Shown here: positions 54,075-63,359 of the stretch, piece after piece
Layout of the letters: each line of letters begins with the position of its first letter
How positions within the stretch are numbered: position 1 is the stretch's first letter
Assembly: GCF_000243395.2 (NCBI RefSeq)
Contig: NZ_CM001484.1
Span: 279,589-343,588 of the forward strand
DNA from: Saccharomonospora glauca K62
Lineage (GTDB): Bacteria > Actinomycetota > Actinomycetes > Mycobacteriales > Pseudonocardiaceae
Length of the DNA stretch: 64,000 bases
Direction of reading: 5' to 3'
Position numbers and translations under genes: made by a program
The notes under the pieces: generated by a model
What the model saw: only the letters and a program-made list of their open reading frames with translations
What the model was told of the DNA's origin: nothing
Database searches by the model: none

Positions 54075-54770
54075 TCAGTCCAGGGTGGCCCGGAGGCGGG
54101 TCACCCTGGACGCGAGTCCGTCGGGGCTTCCCGGAAACACGGTGATGTGGTCGCCGTCGCGGTGCAGCCCCACTCGACCGAGGTCGACGTCGAGGTAGCA
54201 CACGACGCTGTCGGCCTCGACTCGTTCGCCGCCGTCGGGATGTCGGGCCACACGCAGGTAGCCGAGTCCGTGCTCCGGGCGGGAGAACAGGTCGTGCAGG
54301 TCTTCCCCTTCGGGGCCGTCGGGTTCCTCCCGGAGCTGGTGCGTGGGGACTCGGAACGGGTCGAACACCGGAACGTCGGCGGGCGGGAGGGTGTCGACCA
54401 GGACGGCGGGCAGGTCACGGGCGGCGCTGGTGTCGAGGTGGACCTGGTTTCCGGTCCGGACCGCGACGACCACCGACCGGCCACGCGCGGCGACGAGCGA
54501 GTGGTACTGCTCGTCCCCGGCTCGTACGTGGGCGAAGTACTCGGTGTGGGGCCTGGCGAAGACGTGCAGGACGTCCTCGAACTCGGGTTTGAGCCGGGTT
54601 CCCTCGGTGAGTCCCGCGGCGGCGAGTTCGTCGAAGGTCTCCGCTGCCACGCGGTCCGTGGCCGAGGGCGGAACGTATCTGGCGCCACCGGAGAAGATCG
54701 CGTGTGGAGTGTGACACCCGATGGTCGCCAGCGCGTCCAGAAACGCGTACAGGGTCAACTCGACCGTCAC
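54075..54770 (-). CDS. EspG-family ESX secretion-associated protein
   Basis: 231 residues, GTG 54770 overlapping the preceding gene (GTGA). EspG proteins are cytoplasmic chaperones that bind the tip of PE/PPE substrates and guide them to type VII secretion. Family features are the N-terminal LTLYAFLDALATIG, EDVLHVFARPHTEYFAHVRAG, HSLVAARGRSVVVAVRTGNQVH and the repeated strand RVARHPDGGERVEAD near the C-terminus. It is the last gene of a four-gene operon whose second gene encodes a PPE-like protein, its likely client. No EccB/C/D secretion core is in the window. Confidence 0.88.
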   Translation of the reverse strand: MTVELTLYAFLDALATIGCHTPHAIFSGGARYVPPSATDRVAAETFDELAAAGLTEGTRLKPEFEDVLHVFARPHTEYFAHVRAGDEQYHSLVAARGRSVVVAVRTGNQVHLDTSAARDLPAVLVDTLPPADVPVFDPFRVPTHQLREEPDGPEGEDLHDLFSRPEHGLGYLRVARHPDGGERVEADSVVCYLDVDLGRVGLHRDGDHITVFPGSPDGLASRVTRLRATLD

Positions 54771-56026
54771 GCTTTGCCCCGAGGTGTTCGACGTGGTTGC
54801 CCGATGACCGGTGGCGCGGTCTTGGGCAGCGGATCGCTGAAGGTGTCCTTCGGATCGGAATTTCTCAGGTAGCCGGGGCGCCGGCGGTCCTTGTCCGCGC
54901 CACCACCACGCGCTGGGGGCCCCGGCGGCGCTCCGGGCGTGCCTTTGGCGACCGCGCCGTGGGCGGTGCCCTGCGGGGGTGCCGTGCCGGGGCGGGCGGG
55001 ACCGTTGCCGAGCCCACCACCCGGACCCGCCCCGCTGCCACGTCCGGGTGGTGCGGCGGGGATACGTTCCGAAGCCGGTGAGTTCGGTGGTGTTGTCGGG
55101 CCGCGGGGGACGGCGCGGGTTTCCGAAGCGGGATTGCCGACCCGGCCACCGGCGGCCGGGGGGACCCAGTGGTACTGCGGTGTCGAGGCGTGGGTGTTCG
55201 GTTTGTCCGAACGGTTGATCCGGTGGTCGCCGGAGGTCGAGGGCGGTGCGGTGACGGTCGACTCCGACACATGAGCTGCTGCCGCGTGGGTGGTGTCGGT
55301 GTGTTCCGACGGGGGCGAGGGAGAGGCCGTGTCCACCGGCGGGCGCGACGAGGACCGTTGTTCGGGCACAGCGATCGGTGGAGTGCTGGGTGGCGGCGCC
55401 TCGACTTGCTCGATCGAACCCGGACCGCCTCCCATTGGGCTGAGCTGCTGTGTGGTGCTGCTGGGTTGGCCACTCACGTCGGCCCGAGTGATCTCGCTGC
55501 CGTCAGCGGTCGGGGGCGGTGACGGGTACCGGAGAGGGAGGATGCCGGCGTTGGCGAGGCTGGCTTGGTGGTAGGCGCGGTACACGGCGATGTTGTTCTG
55601 GACATCGCGTTCGTAGGCGTCGAGTTTTGCCTGGTAGGAGTTGTCGCCGAACAGTTCGTGCGCCATGTCCTCCAAGGTGGGAGCCGGTGGCTGCGGCGGC
55701 ACGGGAACGACGCCGGCGCGGGCCCTCACGAACTCGGTGATCTGGTCGGTGAGAGAGCGGTTGACACTCCACACCAGCGACTTGTCGTTCTCCAACGTCC
55801 GTGCGAGCCATTTCGTGAGTCCGGCGGCGTGGTTTCCCGCGTCACCGTCCCAGCTGTGTTCGATCTCTTTGGCGATGTCCCGTAAATCGGTTGCGAAGTC
55901 GGTGAACGCCCGATGAAGTCGTTCGGCGGCGGTCGCTGCTTCGGACAAGCTGCCGGGGCCCTTGCCGCCGGTCACCTGTTCGTAGATCTCAGCGGCCGTG
56001 AGCGGTCTTTCGAAAACCATGATCAC
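54767..56026 (-). CDS. PPE/WXG-like helical protein with long Pro-rich tail
   Basis: 419 residues, ATG 56026 overlapping the DUF3558 stop. The first ~160 residues are helical and resemble a PPE or WXG100 domain: LTAAEIYEQVTGGKGPGSL, a long amphipathic helix with EIEHSWDGDAGNHAAGLTKW (a W-x-G type turn is suggested by SWDGDAG) and a second helical hairpin around LFGDNSYQAKLDAYERDVQ. Residues ~165-370 are Pro, Gly, Ser and Thr. The end, RPGYLRNSDPKDTFSDPLPK and then APPVIGQ, is the conserved tail of these proteins in Pseudonocardiaceae. It is the probable secreted substrate of the EspG partner encoded next. Confidence 0.75.
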   Translation of the reverse strand: MIMVFERPLTAAEIYEQVTGGKGPGSLSEAATAAERLHRAFTDFATDLRDIAKEIEHSWDGDAGNHAAGLTKWLARTLENDKSLVWSVNRSLTDQITEFVRARAGVVPVPPQPPAPTLEDMAHELFGDNSYQAKLDAYERDVQNNIAVYRAYHQASLANAGILPLRYPSPPPTADGSEITRADVSGQPSSTTQQLSPMGGGPGSIEQVEAPPPSTPPIAVPEQRSSSRPPVDTASPSPPSEHTDTTHAAAAHVSESTVTAPPSTSGDHRINRSDKPNTHASTPQYHWVPPAAGGRVGNPASETRAVPRGPTTPPNSPASERIPAAPPGRGSGAGPGGGLGNGPARPGTAPPQGTAHGAVAKGTPGAPPGPPARGGGADKDRRRPGYLRNSDPKDTFSDPLPKTAPPVIGQPRRTPRGKA

Positions 56027-56643
56027 TCGCTGTTGCTCGCCTTGATGTTGCCGATGACGGTGGTGGCGACTTCGTGTGCGGCCTCGCAGGGATCGATCTT
56101 CCCGACGGAACCTTTCCCGAGATGTAGGTAGACGCTCACGTAGTCGGAATCACTGGTGCCGACGAGAACGGGACATTCTCCTTCGGAGCGATTGTCGATC
56201 GTGCTGACGGCGACGGTCGGATATCCGTCGATGGGGGGCATCTCGACGAAGAAAGCGTGCTCTTCCCTGTTTCTGTAGATCGCGGACAGGCCCTTGTCGG
56301 TGACTCGCGGATACATGATTATGATATGTGCATCGCTACGTATGTCGGAACGCCATAAACAGGAAGGCCCGGCAGCGTTGTCCCGGTGGGATTCTGTTTT
56401 GGTTTCGTCTCCGAGGTAGCCGATTATTTGGTCTCTCTTCAATGAGGTGCAGGGCTGCTCCAGAAAGGAATCGATCTTCAAAGGGGTCTCGATCGTGGGG
56501 GCGCCGTAAGCACTGTCTTCCGTGGAGAGAAGAGGGGAGACGGAGGTTGCTGAGGACGGTGCCGGAGTGCCGCTTGACTCGGCCGAGCATCCCGCGAGGA
56601 GAGCGGTAACGAACAGTATGACGGCGGTCCGGATGCGGTTCAT
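56023..56643 (-). CDS. DUF3558 lipoprotein
   Basis: 206 residues from ATG 56643, with AAAGGGAAAG upstream; the longer frame to 56748 is inside the neighbouring gene. The N-terminus is a lipoprotein signal with lipobox LLAGCSA. The mature part has two Cys pairs typical of DUF3558 (FLEQPCTSLKRDQI with GPSCLWRS, and ECPVLV with KIDPCEAA). Such lipoproteins are common beside type VII-related genes in Pseudonocardiaceae, but their function is unknown. Codon use in this gene and the next is less GC-rich at third positions than in neighbouring operons. Confidence 0.82.
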   Translation of the reverse strand: MNRIRTAVILFVTALLAGCSAESSGTPAPSSATSVSPLLSTEDSAYGAPTIETPLKIDSFLEQPCTSLKRDQIIGYLGDETKTESHRDNAAGPSCLWRSDIRSDAHIIIMYPRVTDKGLSAIYRNREEHAFFVEMPPIDGYPTVAVSTIDNRSEGECPVLVGTSDSDYVSVYLHLGKGSVGKIDPCEAAHEVATTVIGNIKASNSE

Positions 56644-57119
56644 TCGAACTTTCCCTTTTCTCGTCCCACGGTCACCTCGGCGTCGTTCTCGTGGGTGAGG
56701 TACATGTCGAGTGCTGCGAGGAACTTGTCCCCCAGGTCTCGGAAACATCGGATCCGTTCTTGCAGGGCGTTCAGCAGGGCTTCGCCGGATGAGCGCAATT
56801 TCTTCACGTGCTCCACGCTCGCGTAGTCGTTCCCCGGCTCTTCGGCTGAGACGATCGAATCAACGGTGCCGAACAGGAGTTTGTATTGCGAAACGATTTC
56901 CTTTGACTTGTGCGCCAGTTGTTCGAGAACTTCCGGGGCGACAGCGAACCCGTCTCCCCGCCAGTTTCCTTTGTTGGAAATCTTGTTTCTCGCAGTGGGA
57001 CCCGAGATCACGAGGTCTTCGAATAGTGAGGGTGGAGGCTGGTGGGGGCCATTTTGGGGTGCGCACGCGAGAGGTTCCGTGGGTCGGGTGGTTCTCTCGA
57101 TCTTTTCGGCCACTTCCAC
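56640..57119 (-). CDS. Unrecognised helical protein, first gene of the EspG/PPE operon
   Basis: 159 residues, GTG 57119; the stop overlaps the next start (ATGA). The N-terminal ~55 residues are polar and Pro-rich; the rest is predicted to be two long helices (GFAVAPEVLEQLAHKSKEIV, SQYKLLFGTVDSIVSAEE and VEHVKKLRSSGEALLNALQERIRCF, then LGDKFLAALDMYLTHEND). This size and hairpin shape fit WXG100/LXG-type substrates, but no WxG is found between the helices. Context suggests a type VII partner protein. Its third positions include more A and T than neighbours. Confidence 0.65.
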   Translation of the reverse strand: MEVAEKIERTTRPTEPLACAPQNGPHQPPPSLFEDLVISGPTARNKISNKGNWRGDGFAVAPEVLEQLAHKSKEIVSQYKLLFGTVDSIVSAEEPGNDYASVEHVKKLRSSGEALLNALQERIRCFRDLGDKFLAALDMYLTHENDAEVTVGREKGKFE

Positions 57120-57489
57120 CCCCAGTGTGATGACCTAATGCCGTGTTGTTACGAGACGGGAAACTAACACGGATCTGACAACCGTGATGTCTCTTTTGGG
57201 AACGATTAGCCCGCTCGGGTCCTGTTGCTGAGGCGAATGTAATTCAGGCGTGACCCCGCAGAAATTGATCTTCGGTCACGCGGTGAGGCTAGAGGGTGCG
57301 AGGAAACGAGTCGAGGGGCCGGATGGTTGTCTCCGAACTTGTCGCTGTCATCCGGTCAATGTAGCACGATACATCAATTTTGTCACCAGCATCACGAAGT
57401 GGCGAGCGACCTGCGGGTCATCGCCGCGTGACCTCCGCCCATTAGGCTGGTGAGGGCTGTGAACACAGGGTTGAAAGGGCGGAGCCGAC
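57120..57489. other. 370-base divergent intergenic region, upstream of the ESX-type operon and the polyprenyl synthetase
   Basis: No gene found. It is richer in A and T than the rest of the window. On the plus strand TAGGCT (57445-57450) is a TANNNT -10 candidate for the polyprenyl synthetase, which would give a leader of about 30 bases containing AAAGGGCGGAG. On the minus strand a TTAGGT near 57137 may serve the EspG/PPE operon. I see no repeats or attachment-site sequences. Confidence 0.4.
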
Positions 57490-58509
57490 GTGTCAGTGCG
57501 TGATGGCACCATCGACGAGTTGCGCGCTGCAGTCGGACTGCAGATCGCGGACGAGGAACTGCTGCGGACGCTCGTCGCGGGGCTGGAGAACGTGGAGGAG
57601 ATCCTCCGCGAGGTGGCCAGCAGCGACGTCGCGGCCATAGACGAGGCCGCGCGTCACCTGGTGGACGCCGGGGGCAAACGCTTCCGTCCCATGTTCACGT
57701 TGCTGGCCGCCCAGTTCGGTAAGGACGGCAGCGGGGAGGCCGTGATCACCGCGGCCGCCGCCGTGGAACTGGTCCACCTCGCCACGCTGTACCACGACGA
57801 CGTGATGGACGAGGCCACGATGCGGCGGGGCGCGCCGAGCGTCAACGCCCGCTGGGACAACAGCGTGGCCATCCTGACCGGCGACTATCTGTTCGCACAC
57901 GCTTCTCGGCTGGTGGCCGATCTGGGAACCGACGCGGCACGGATCATCGCCGAGACGTTCGGCGAACTCGTGACCGGACAGATGCGGGAGACCGTCGGGC
58001 CGCGCGACGGGGAGGACCCCGTGGAGCACTACCTGTCCGTCATCGGTCAGAAGACCGGGTCTCTGATCGCGACGGCGGGTCGCTTCGGCGGCATGTTCTC
58101 CGGCGCCGAGCCCGAACACGTCGAGGCGCTGCACCGGTTCGGCGAGATCGTGGGCACGGCGTTCCAGATCTCCGACGACATCATCGACATCGCCTCGCCG
58201 TCCGACACCTCGGGCAAGTCGCAGGGGACGGACCTCCGCGAGGGGGTGCGCACGTTGCCGATGCACTACGCGCTGTCCCACGACCCCGACCCGCGGCTGG
58301 TGACGTTGCTGTCCGGGCCTCTCGCGGACGACGCTCTTGTGGAGGAAGCCCTCGATCTCCTGCGCCGATCGGGTGGCCTCGAACGGACACGGGAGACGCT
58401 TGCCGACTACGCTCGGCGCGCACAGGAGGAACTCGCCGCGTTGCCGGCATCGGCGGCGAGGGAGGCCTGCGAGTCGGTCGCCGACTACCTCGTCGCACGG
58501 ACCCACTAG
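57490..58509 (+). CDS. Polyprenyl diphosphate synthase (GrcC1-like, long-chain)
   Basis: 339 residues from GTG 57490, with GGGCGGAG upstream. It extends allylic diphosphates with isopentenyl diphosphate. The two Asp-rich motifs are LYHDDVMDEATMRRG and FQISDDIIDIASP; GGKRFRPMFTLL precedes the first. It corresponds to Rv0562 (grcC1) and closes the menaquinone block, so it most likely makes the C40-C45 side chain for MenA. Chain length cannot be read safely from sequence. Confidence 0.92.
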   Translation: MSVRDGTIDELRAAVGLQIADEELLRTLVAGLENVEEILREVASSDVAAIDEAARHLVDAGGKRFRPMFTLLAAQFGKDGSGEAVITAAAAVELVHLATLYHDDVMDEATMRRGAPSVNARWDNSVAILTGDYLFAHASRLVADLGTDAARIIAETFGELVTGQMRETVGPRDGEDPVEHYLSVIGQKTGSLIATAGRFGGMFSGAEPEHVEALHRFGEIVGTAFQISDDIIDIASPSDTSGKSQGTDLREGVRTLPMHYALSHDPDPRLVTLLSGPLADDALVEEALDLLRRSGGLERTRETLADYARRAQEELAALPASAAREACESVADYLVARTH

Positions 58510-58522
58510 GAAGGCAGCCGTC

Positions 58523-59602
58523 ATGTCCGTTTTCGGTCAGGTCTGGGTGTTCAGTGCGGTCGCTTTCGTGCTCGGGGCACTCCTTGCCTGGCTTTTTCTC
58601 GTTCGGCCCGCGCAGAAGCGCATCGCCGAACTCCAACGTCGGCTCGCCGCGAAGGAGAACGCGCCGAGGTCGCGGGCAAGCGCCGAACGAACGCGCGTGG
58701 CCCCGCCCGTCAAGGAGAGCGACAGCGACAAGGACCGCACGACGACCACCCCGCCCCCGACCCGGCGCTTCGAGCCCACCGCCGAGCCGCCGGGCGAGGC
58801 CCGTGACGTGACCGAACACCTCGCGCCCGCCCCGAGCTGGCCGGAAAGCGACAGTCTCCGGGGCCGCGAGAGCGGACCGAAGTCCGAGATCGACGAGCTG
58901 GACGAGGACTTCGCGCGGCTCGACGCGCTCGAGGAGCTGCAGGGCAGCACCGGCGAAGTACTCGGCGACCCGACCGCACCCGAGTCCGATGCGCCCACGC
59001 TGGTCCACGGCAGCCACGGTGGGCAACTCGACCTCGGGGCGGACGAGCGCGGCGCCGACCAGCACGACGACAGCGGCGCGAGTCGCCGGGGAAGCCTGTT
59101 CCAACCTCAGTCCTACGACGAGCCGGAGCCGGAGCCCCCCGCGCCGGGGTTCGGGGAGGAGCCGGCCGGGCACGACGCCGAACCGCGGAACGAACGCGCC
59201 AGCGCGCTGCCGAAGCGGCAACCGGGGCGCACCCAGATGGAGAGCTTCGAGCCGGCGAAGCCCATCCAGACGTCGATGCGGCCGGTCGTCGAGCGTCGCG
59301 ATCCGCTGCAGCGCCGGGAGCGCGCCGGGTCGCTGTTCGAACCCAACGTCTCGCCGTCCAACTCGGCGCCGCCCGCGCGCGACACCACCACCCCGTCCAG
59401 TCTTCCACCCGGCCCCTTCGGGCCCGGTTCGGCCATGCCCAAGCCGGGCGGCGGACGACCCTCGGAGGAGTTCACCGTCAAGGCCAGCGTCACCGCGCTG
59501 CGTTACTGCACCGAGGAGTCGCCGGAGTATCCGCGCATGGTGGCCGAAGTCTGGTTCCGCACACCGGCCGACGCCGAGCGGGTCGGTTTCCGCCCGCTGT
59601 AG
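58523..59602 (+). CDS. Membrane-anchored protein with C-terminal sunset domain
   Basis: 359 residues from ATG 58523, 13 bases after the synthetase stop. One N-terminal helix (VFSAVAFVLGALLAWLFLV) is followed by RPAQKRIAELQRRL and then ~270 disordered residues rich in Pro, Glu and Arg. The last ~45 residues are ordered: EEFTVKASVTALRYCTEESP followed by AEVWFRTPADAERVGFRPL. This matches the small 'sunset' domain described for ArfC-type proteins, including the FGPGSAMP lead-in. The function of the domain is not known. Some of the protein must be exposed on one side of the membrane, probably cytoplasmic. Confidence 0.8.
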   Translation: MSVFGQVWVFSAVAFVLGALLAWLFLVRPAQKRIAELQRRLAAKENAPRSRASAERTRVAPPVKESDSDKDRTTTTPPPTRRFEPTAEPPGEARDVTEHLAPAPSWPESDSLRGRESGPKSEIDELDEDFARLDALEELQGSTGEVLGDPTAPESDAPTLVHGSHGGQLDLGADERGADQHDDSGASRRGSLFQPQSYDEPEPEPPAPGFGEEPAGHDAEPRNERASALPKRQPGRTQMESFEPAKPIQTSMRPVVERRDPLQRRERAGSLFEPNVSPSNSAPPARDTTTPSSLPPGPFGPGSAMPKPGGGRPSEEFTVKASVTALRYCTEESPEYPRMVAEVWFRTPADAERVGFRPL

Positions 59603-59611
59603 CAGCCCGCA

Positions 59612-59662
59612 CACGACGAAGGGGCACCCACGCCACGTGCGCGAGGGCGCCCCTTCGTCGTG
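59612..59662. terminator. Bidirectional terminator hairpin between convergent genes
   Basis: CACGACGAAGGGGC (59612-59625) and GCCCCTTCGTCGTG (59649-59662) form a perfect 14-bp stem. It fills the gap between the sunset-domain gene and korB and ends 10 bases before the korB stop, so it could terminate both. Confidence 0.8.
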
Positions 59663-59671
59663 GTTCGGAAG

Positions 59672-60732
<1,061 letters not shown>

Positions 60733-60736
<4 letters not shown>

Positions 60737-62685
60737 TTGACCACGGCCTCCTTGTTCGCTGTGCGGTCGGCGATGTCGGTGAACACGTGCTCCAGTTCCT
60801 CCGCCTTGAACGGAAGACCCGCGATCTTGGTGTGTGAGTGGATGTCTACGAGGTACTTCGCGCGCAGCAACGTCGCGAGCTGCCCCATGTTCATCTCGGG
60901 CACGATCACGGTGTCGTACGAGCGCAGCACCTCGCCCAGGTTCGCGGGGAGCGGGTTGAGATGGCGCAGGTGGGCCTGCGCGATCGGGATGCCCTTGCGG
61001 CGGACCCTGCGACAGGCGGCGCCGATGGGGCCGTAGGTGGAGCCCCAGCCGAGCGCCAGCACACGGGCCTGACCGTTGCTGGGGTCGTCGACCTCGACGT
61101 CGGGGACGTCGATGCCGTCCACCTTGGCCTGGCGCAGCCGCACCATCTTGTCGTGGTTGGCGGGGTCGTACGAGATGTTGCCCTTGCCGTCGGCCTTCTC
61201 CAGACCGCCCACGCGGTGTTGCAGACCCGGCGTGCCCGGAATGGCCCACTCGCGCGCGAGGGTCTCGGGGTCACGTACGTACGGCCAGAACTCCTCGGAG
61301 CCGTCGGGCGCGTTGGGCTTGTCCGCGAACTTCACCCGCAGGTCGGGCAGTTTCTCGACGTCGGGGACAAGCCACGGCTCGGAGCCGTTGGCGATGGCCC
61401 CGTCGGACAGCAGCAGCACCGGCGTGCGGTAGGTCAGGGCGATACGGGTCGCCTCCAACACGGCGTCGAAGCAGTCCGCGGGCGAACGCGGTGCCACGAT
61501 GGGGACGGGCGACTCGCCGTTACGGCCGTACATGGCCTGGAGCAGGTCGGCCTGCTCGGTCTTGGTGGGCAGCCCCGTGGACGGGCCCCCGCGCTGCACG
61601 TCGATCACCACGAGCGGCAGCTCGATCATCACGCCGAGGCCGATGGTCTCCGACTTCAACGCGATACCGGGGCCGGAGGTCGACGTCACGCCGAGGGCGC
61701 CGCCGTAGGAGGCGCCGAGCGCGGCACCGATGCCCGCGATCTCGTCCTCGGCCTGAAACGTGATGACGCCGAAGTTCTTGTGCTTGGAAAGCTCGTGCAG
61801 GATGTCGGACGCCGGGGTGATCGGGTAGGTGCCGAGGAGCACCTGGAGCCCGGAGAGCTGCCCCGCCGCCACGATGCCGTAGGCGAGGGCGGTGTTGCCG
61901 GTGATCTGGCGGTAGGTGCCCTTGGGCAACTTCGCGGGCGCCACCTCGAAGGTGGTCTTGAACGCCTCGGTGGTTTCGCCGTAGTTCCAGCCCGCGCGGA
62001 ACGCCAGGATGTTGGCCTCGGCGATCTGCGGCTTCGCGGCGAACTTCTCCCGCAGGAACGCCTCGGTGCCCTCGGTGGGCCGGTGGTACATCCACGAGAG
62101 CAGGCCGAGCGCGAACATGTTCTTGCAGCGTTCGGCGTCCTTCTTGCCGAGCCCCGTGTCGGCGAGCGCGCCCTGGGTGAGCGTGGACATCGCCACCTCG
62201 TACACCTGGAACGCCGACAACGAGTCATCGGTCAGCGGGTTGGTGTCGTAGCCGACCTTGCTCAGGTTGCGTTTGGTGAACTCGTCGGTGTTGACGATCA
62301 CCATGCCGCCGTGCGGCACGTCGCCGATGTTCGCCTTCAGCGCGGCCGGGTTCATCGCCACCAGCACGTCGGGGCGGTCGCCCGGCGTGAGGATGTCGTA
62401 GTCGGCGAAGTGGACCTGGAAGCTGGAGACTCCGGGGATGGTGCCCTGGGGGGCCCTGATCTCGGCGGGGTAGTTGGGCAGGGTGGCGAGGTCGTTGCCG
62501 AACGCGGCCGCCTCGGACGTGAACCGATCGCCCGTCAGCTGCATGCCGTCGCCGGAGTCACCCGCGAACCGGATGACCACTCGGTCGAGTCGGTTGACCT
62601 CGGTCCGTCGGGCCGAGGTCAACGCGTTTTCCTCGTCCGAACCGCCGAGACCCTCACCGCCGCTTGCGCCTGCGCTTGTGCTCAT
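60733..62685 (-). CDS. korA: 2-oxoglutarate (2-oxoacid):ferredoxin oxidoreductase, alpha subunit
   Basis: 650 residues from ATG 62685. The gamma-type domain comes first (VVIRFAGDSGDGMQLTGDRF, APQGTIPGVSSFQVHFAD, VNTDEFTKRNL) and is fused to the alpha domain (GNTALAYGIVAAGQLSGLQV, GTYPITPASDILHELSKHKN, QAEDEIAGIGAALGASYGG, TSTSGPGIALKSETIGL). This gamma-alpha fusion is usual for KorA. The C-terminal domain carries VPEMNMGQLATLLRAKYL. It forms a two-gene operon with korB. Electrons would pass to ferredoxin. Confidence 0.95.
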
Positions 62686-62832
62686 GGGCCAGCAAATCCC
62701 TCTCTCCAGACTCCGGCGCGCGACGCGCTCATACCTCGAGATTACTTGGCCTTCTGCGGCGTCGTGCGCCCTTGTGGTCCGGCTTACCTGTAACCGGCGG
62801 TAACAGGGTACCTCGGTTTCAGTTCCCGGGAT

Positions 62833-63297
62833 TCAGCTGCCCGGATGCGGCGGTCGTTCCAGCAACGTTGATAGCACAACCGTCGAGACGGTCCTGTCGA
62901 TGATCTCCAGCCCTCGGAGTCGTTCCAGCGCGTCCTCCAGGTGATGGATGTCGGCGGCCCGCAGGTGCACGATCGCGTCCGCCGCGCCCGACACCGTGTA
63001 CGCGGCGACGACCTCCGGCAGGGGTTCGAGGTGCGATCGGATTCGCGCGGGCGAGATGTTGCCCTGGCAGTGGACCTCGACGAACGCCTCCGTGCCCCAC
63101 CCCAGGGCCTCCGGGTCGACCACGGCGGTGAAGCCGCGAAGAACCCCCGTCTCCAGCAGGCGGTCGACCCGGCGCTTCACCGCGGGCGCGGAGAGTCCCA
63201 CGACCTTACCGATCTCCGCGTAGCTTGAGCGAGCATTCGCCACCAGGCACGAAACGATACGTTGATCCAACGTGTTCACACGCAACAAATAGCACAT
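62833..63297 (-). CDS. Lrp/AsnC family transcriptional regulator
   Basis: 154 residues from ATG 63297; GTG 63279, giving VNTLDQRIVSCLVANARSS, is a close alternative, and the frame to 63342 is less likely because it covers a palindrome. The N-terminal winged helix is SYAEIGKVVGLSAPAVKRRVD and RLLETGVLRGFTAVVD; the C-terminal RAM domain has VEVHCQGNISPARI, VVAAYTVSGAADAIVHLRA and DIHHLEDALERL. It is divergent from a dimethylargininase gene, a pairing typical of regulators of arginine/ornithine catabolism, and two palindromes lie between them. Confidence 0.9.
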   Translation of the reverse strand: MCYLLRVNTLDQRIVSCLVANARSSYAEIGKVVGLSAPAVKRRVDRLLETGVLRGFTAVVDPEALGWGTEAFVEVHCQGNISPARIRSHLEPLPEVVAAYTVSGAADAIVHLRAADIHHLEDALERLRGLEIIDRTVSTVVLSTLLERPPHPGS

Positions 63298-63302
63298 AGA
63301 TG

Positions 63303-63326
63303 CGCAATCAATGGCAATTGATTGCG
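63303..63326. promoter_or_regulatory. Palindrome A between the Lrp and dimethylargininase genes
   Basis: CGCAATCAA (63303-63311) and TTGATTGCG (63318-63326) are perfect 9-base arms around TGGCAA. It is a probable operator for the Lrp-type regulator and lies just upstream of its start codon. Confidence 0.65.
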
Positions 63327-63336
63327 AGATTACGCT

Positions 63337-63359
63337 GCGCATACATTCGATGTATGCGC
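63337..63359. promoter_or_regulatory. Palindrome B over the dimethylargininase start codon
   Basis: GCGCATACAT (63337-63346) and ATGTATGCGC (63350-63359) are perfect 10-base arms around TCG. The right arm contains the ATG at 63354. Its sequence differs from palindrome A, so it may be a second operator or an mRNA hairpin that hides the start. Confidence 0.6.

Noticed and set aside
54704..55081. Plus-strand frames within the EspG/PPE operon
   Set aside because: Gly/Arg/Pro-rich shadows of the PPE-like gene; the minus-strand genes overlap tidily and have family features.
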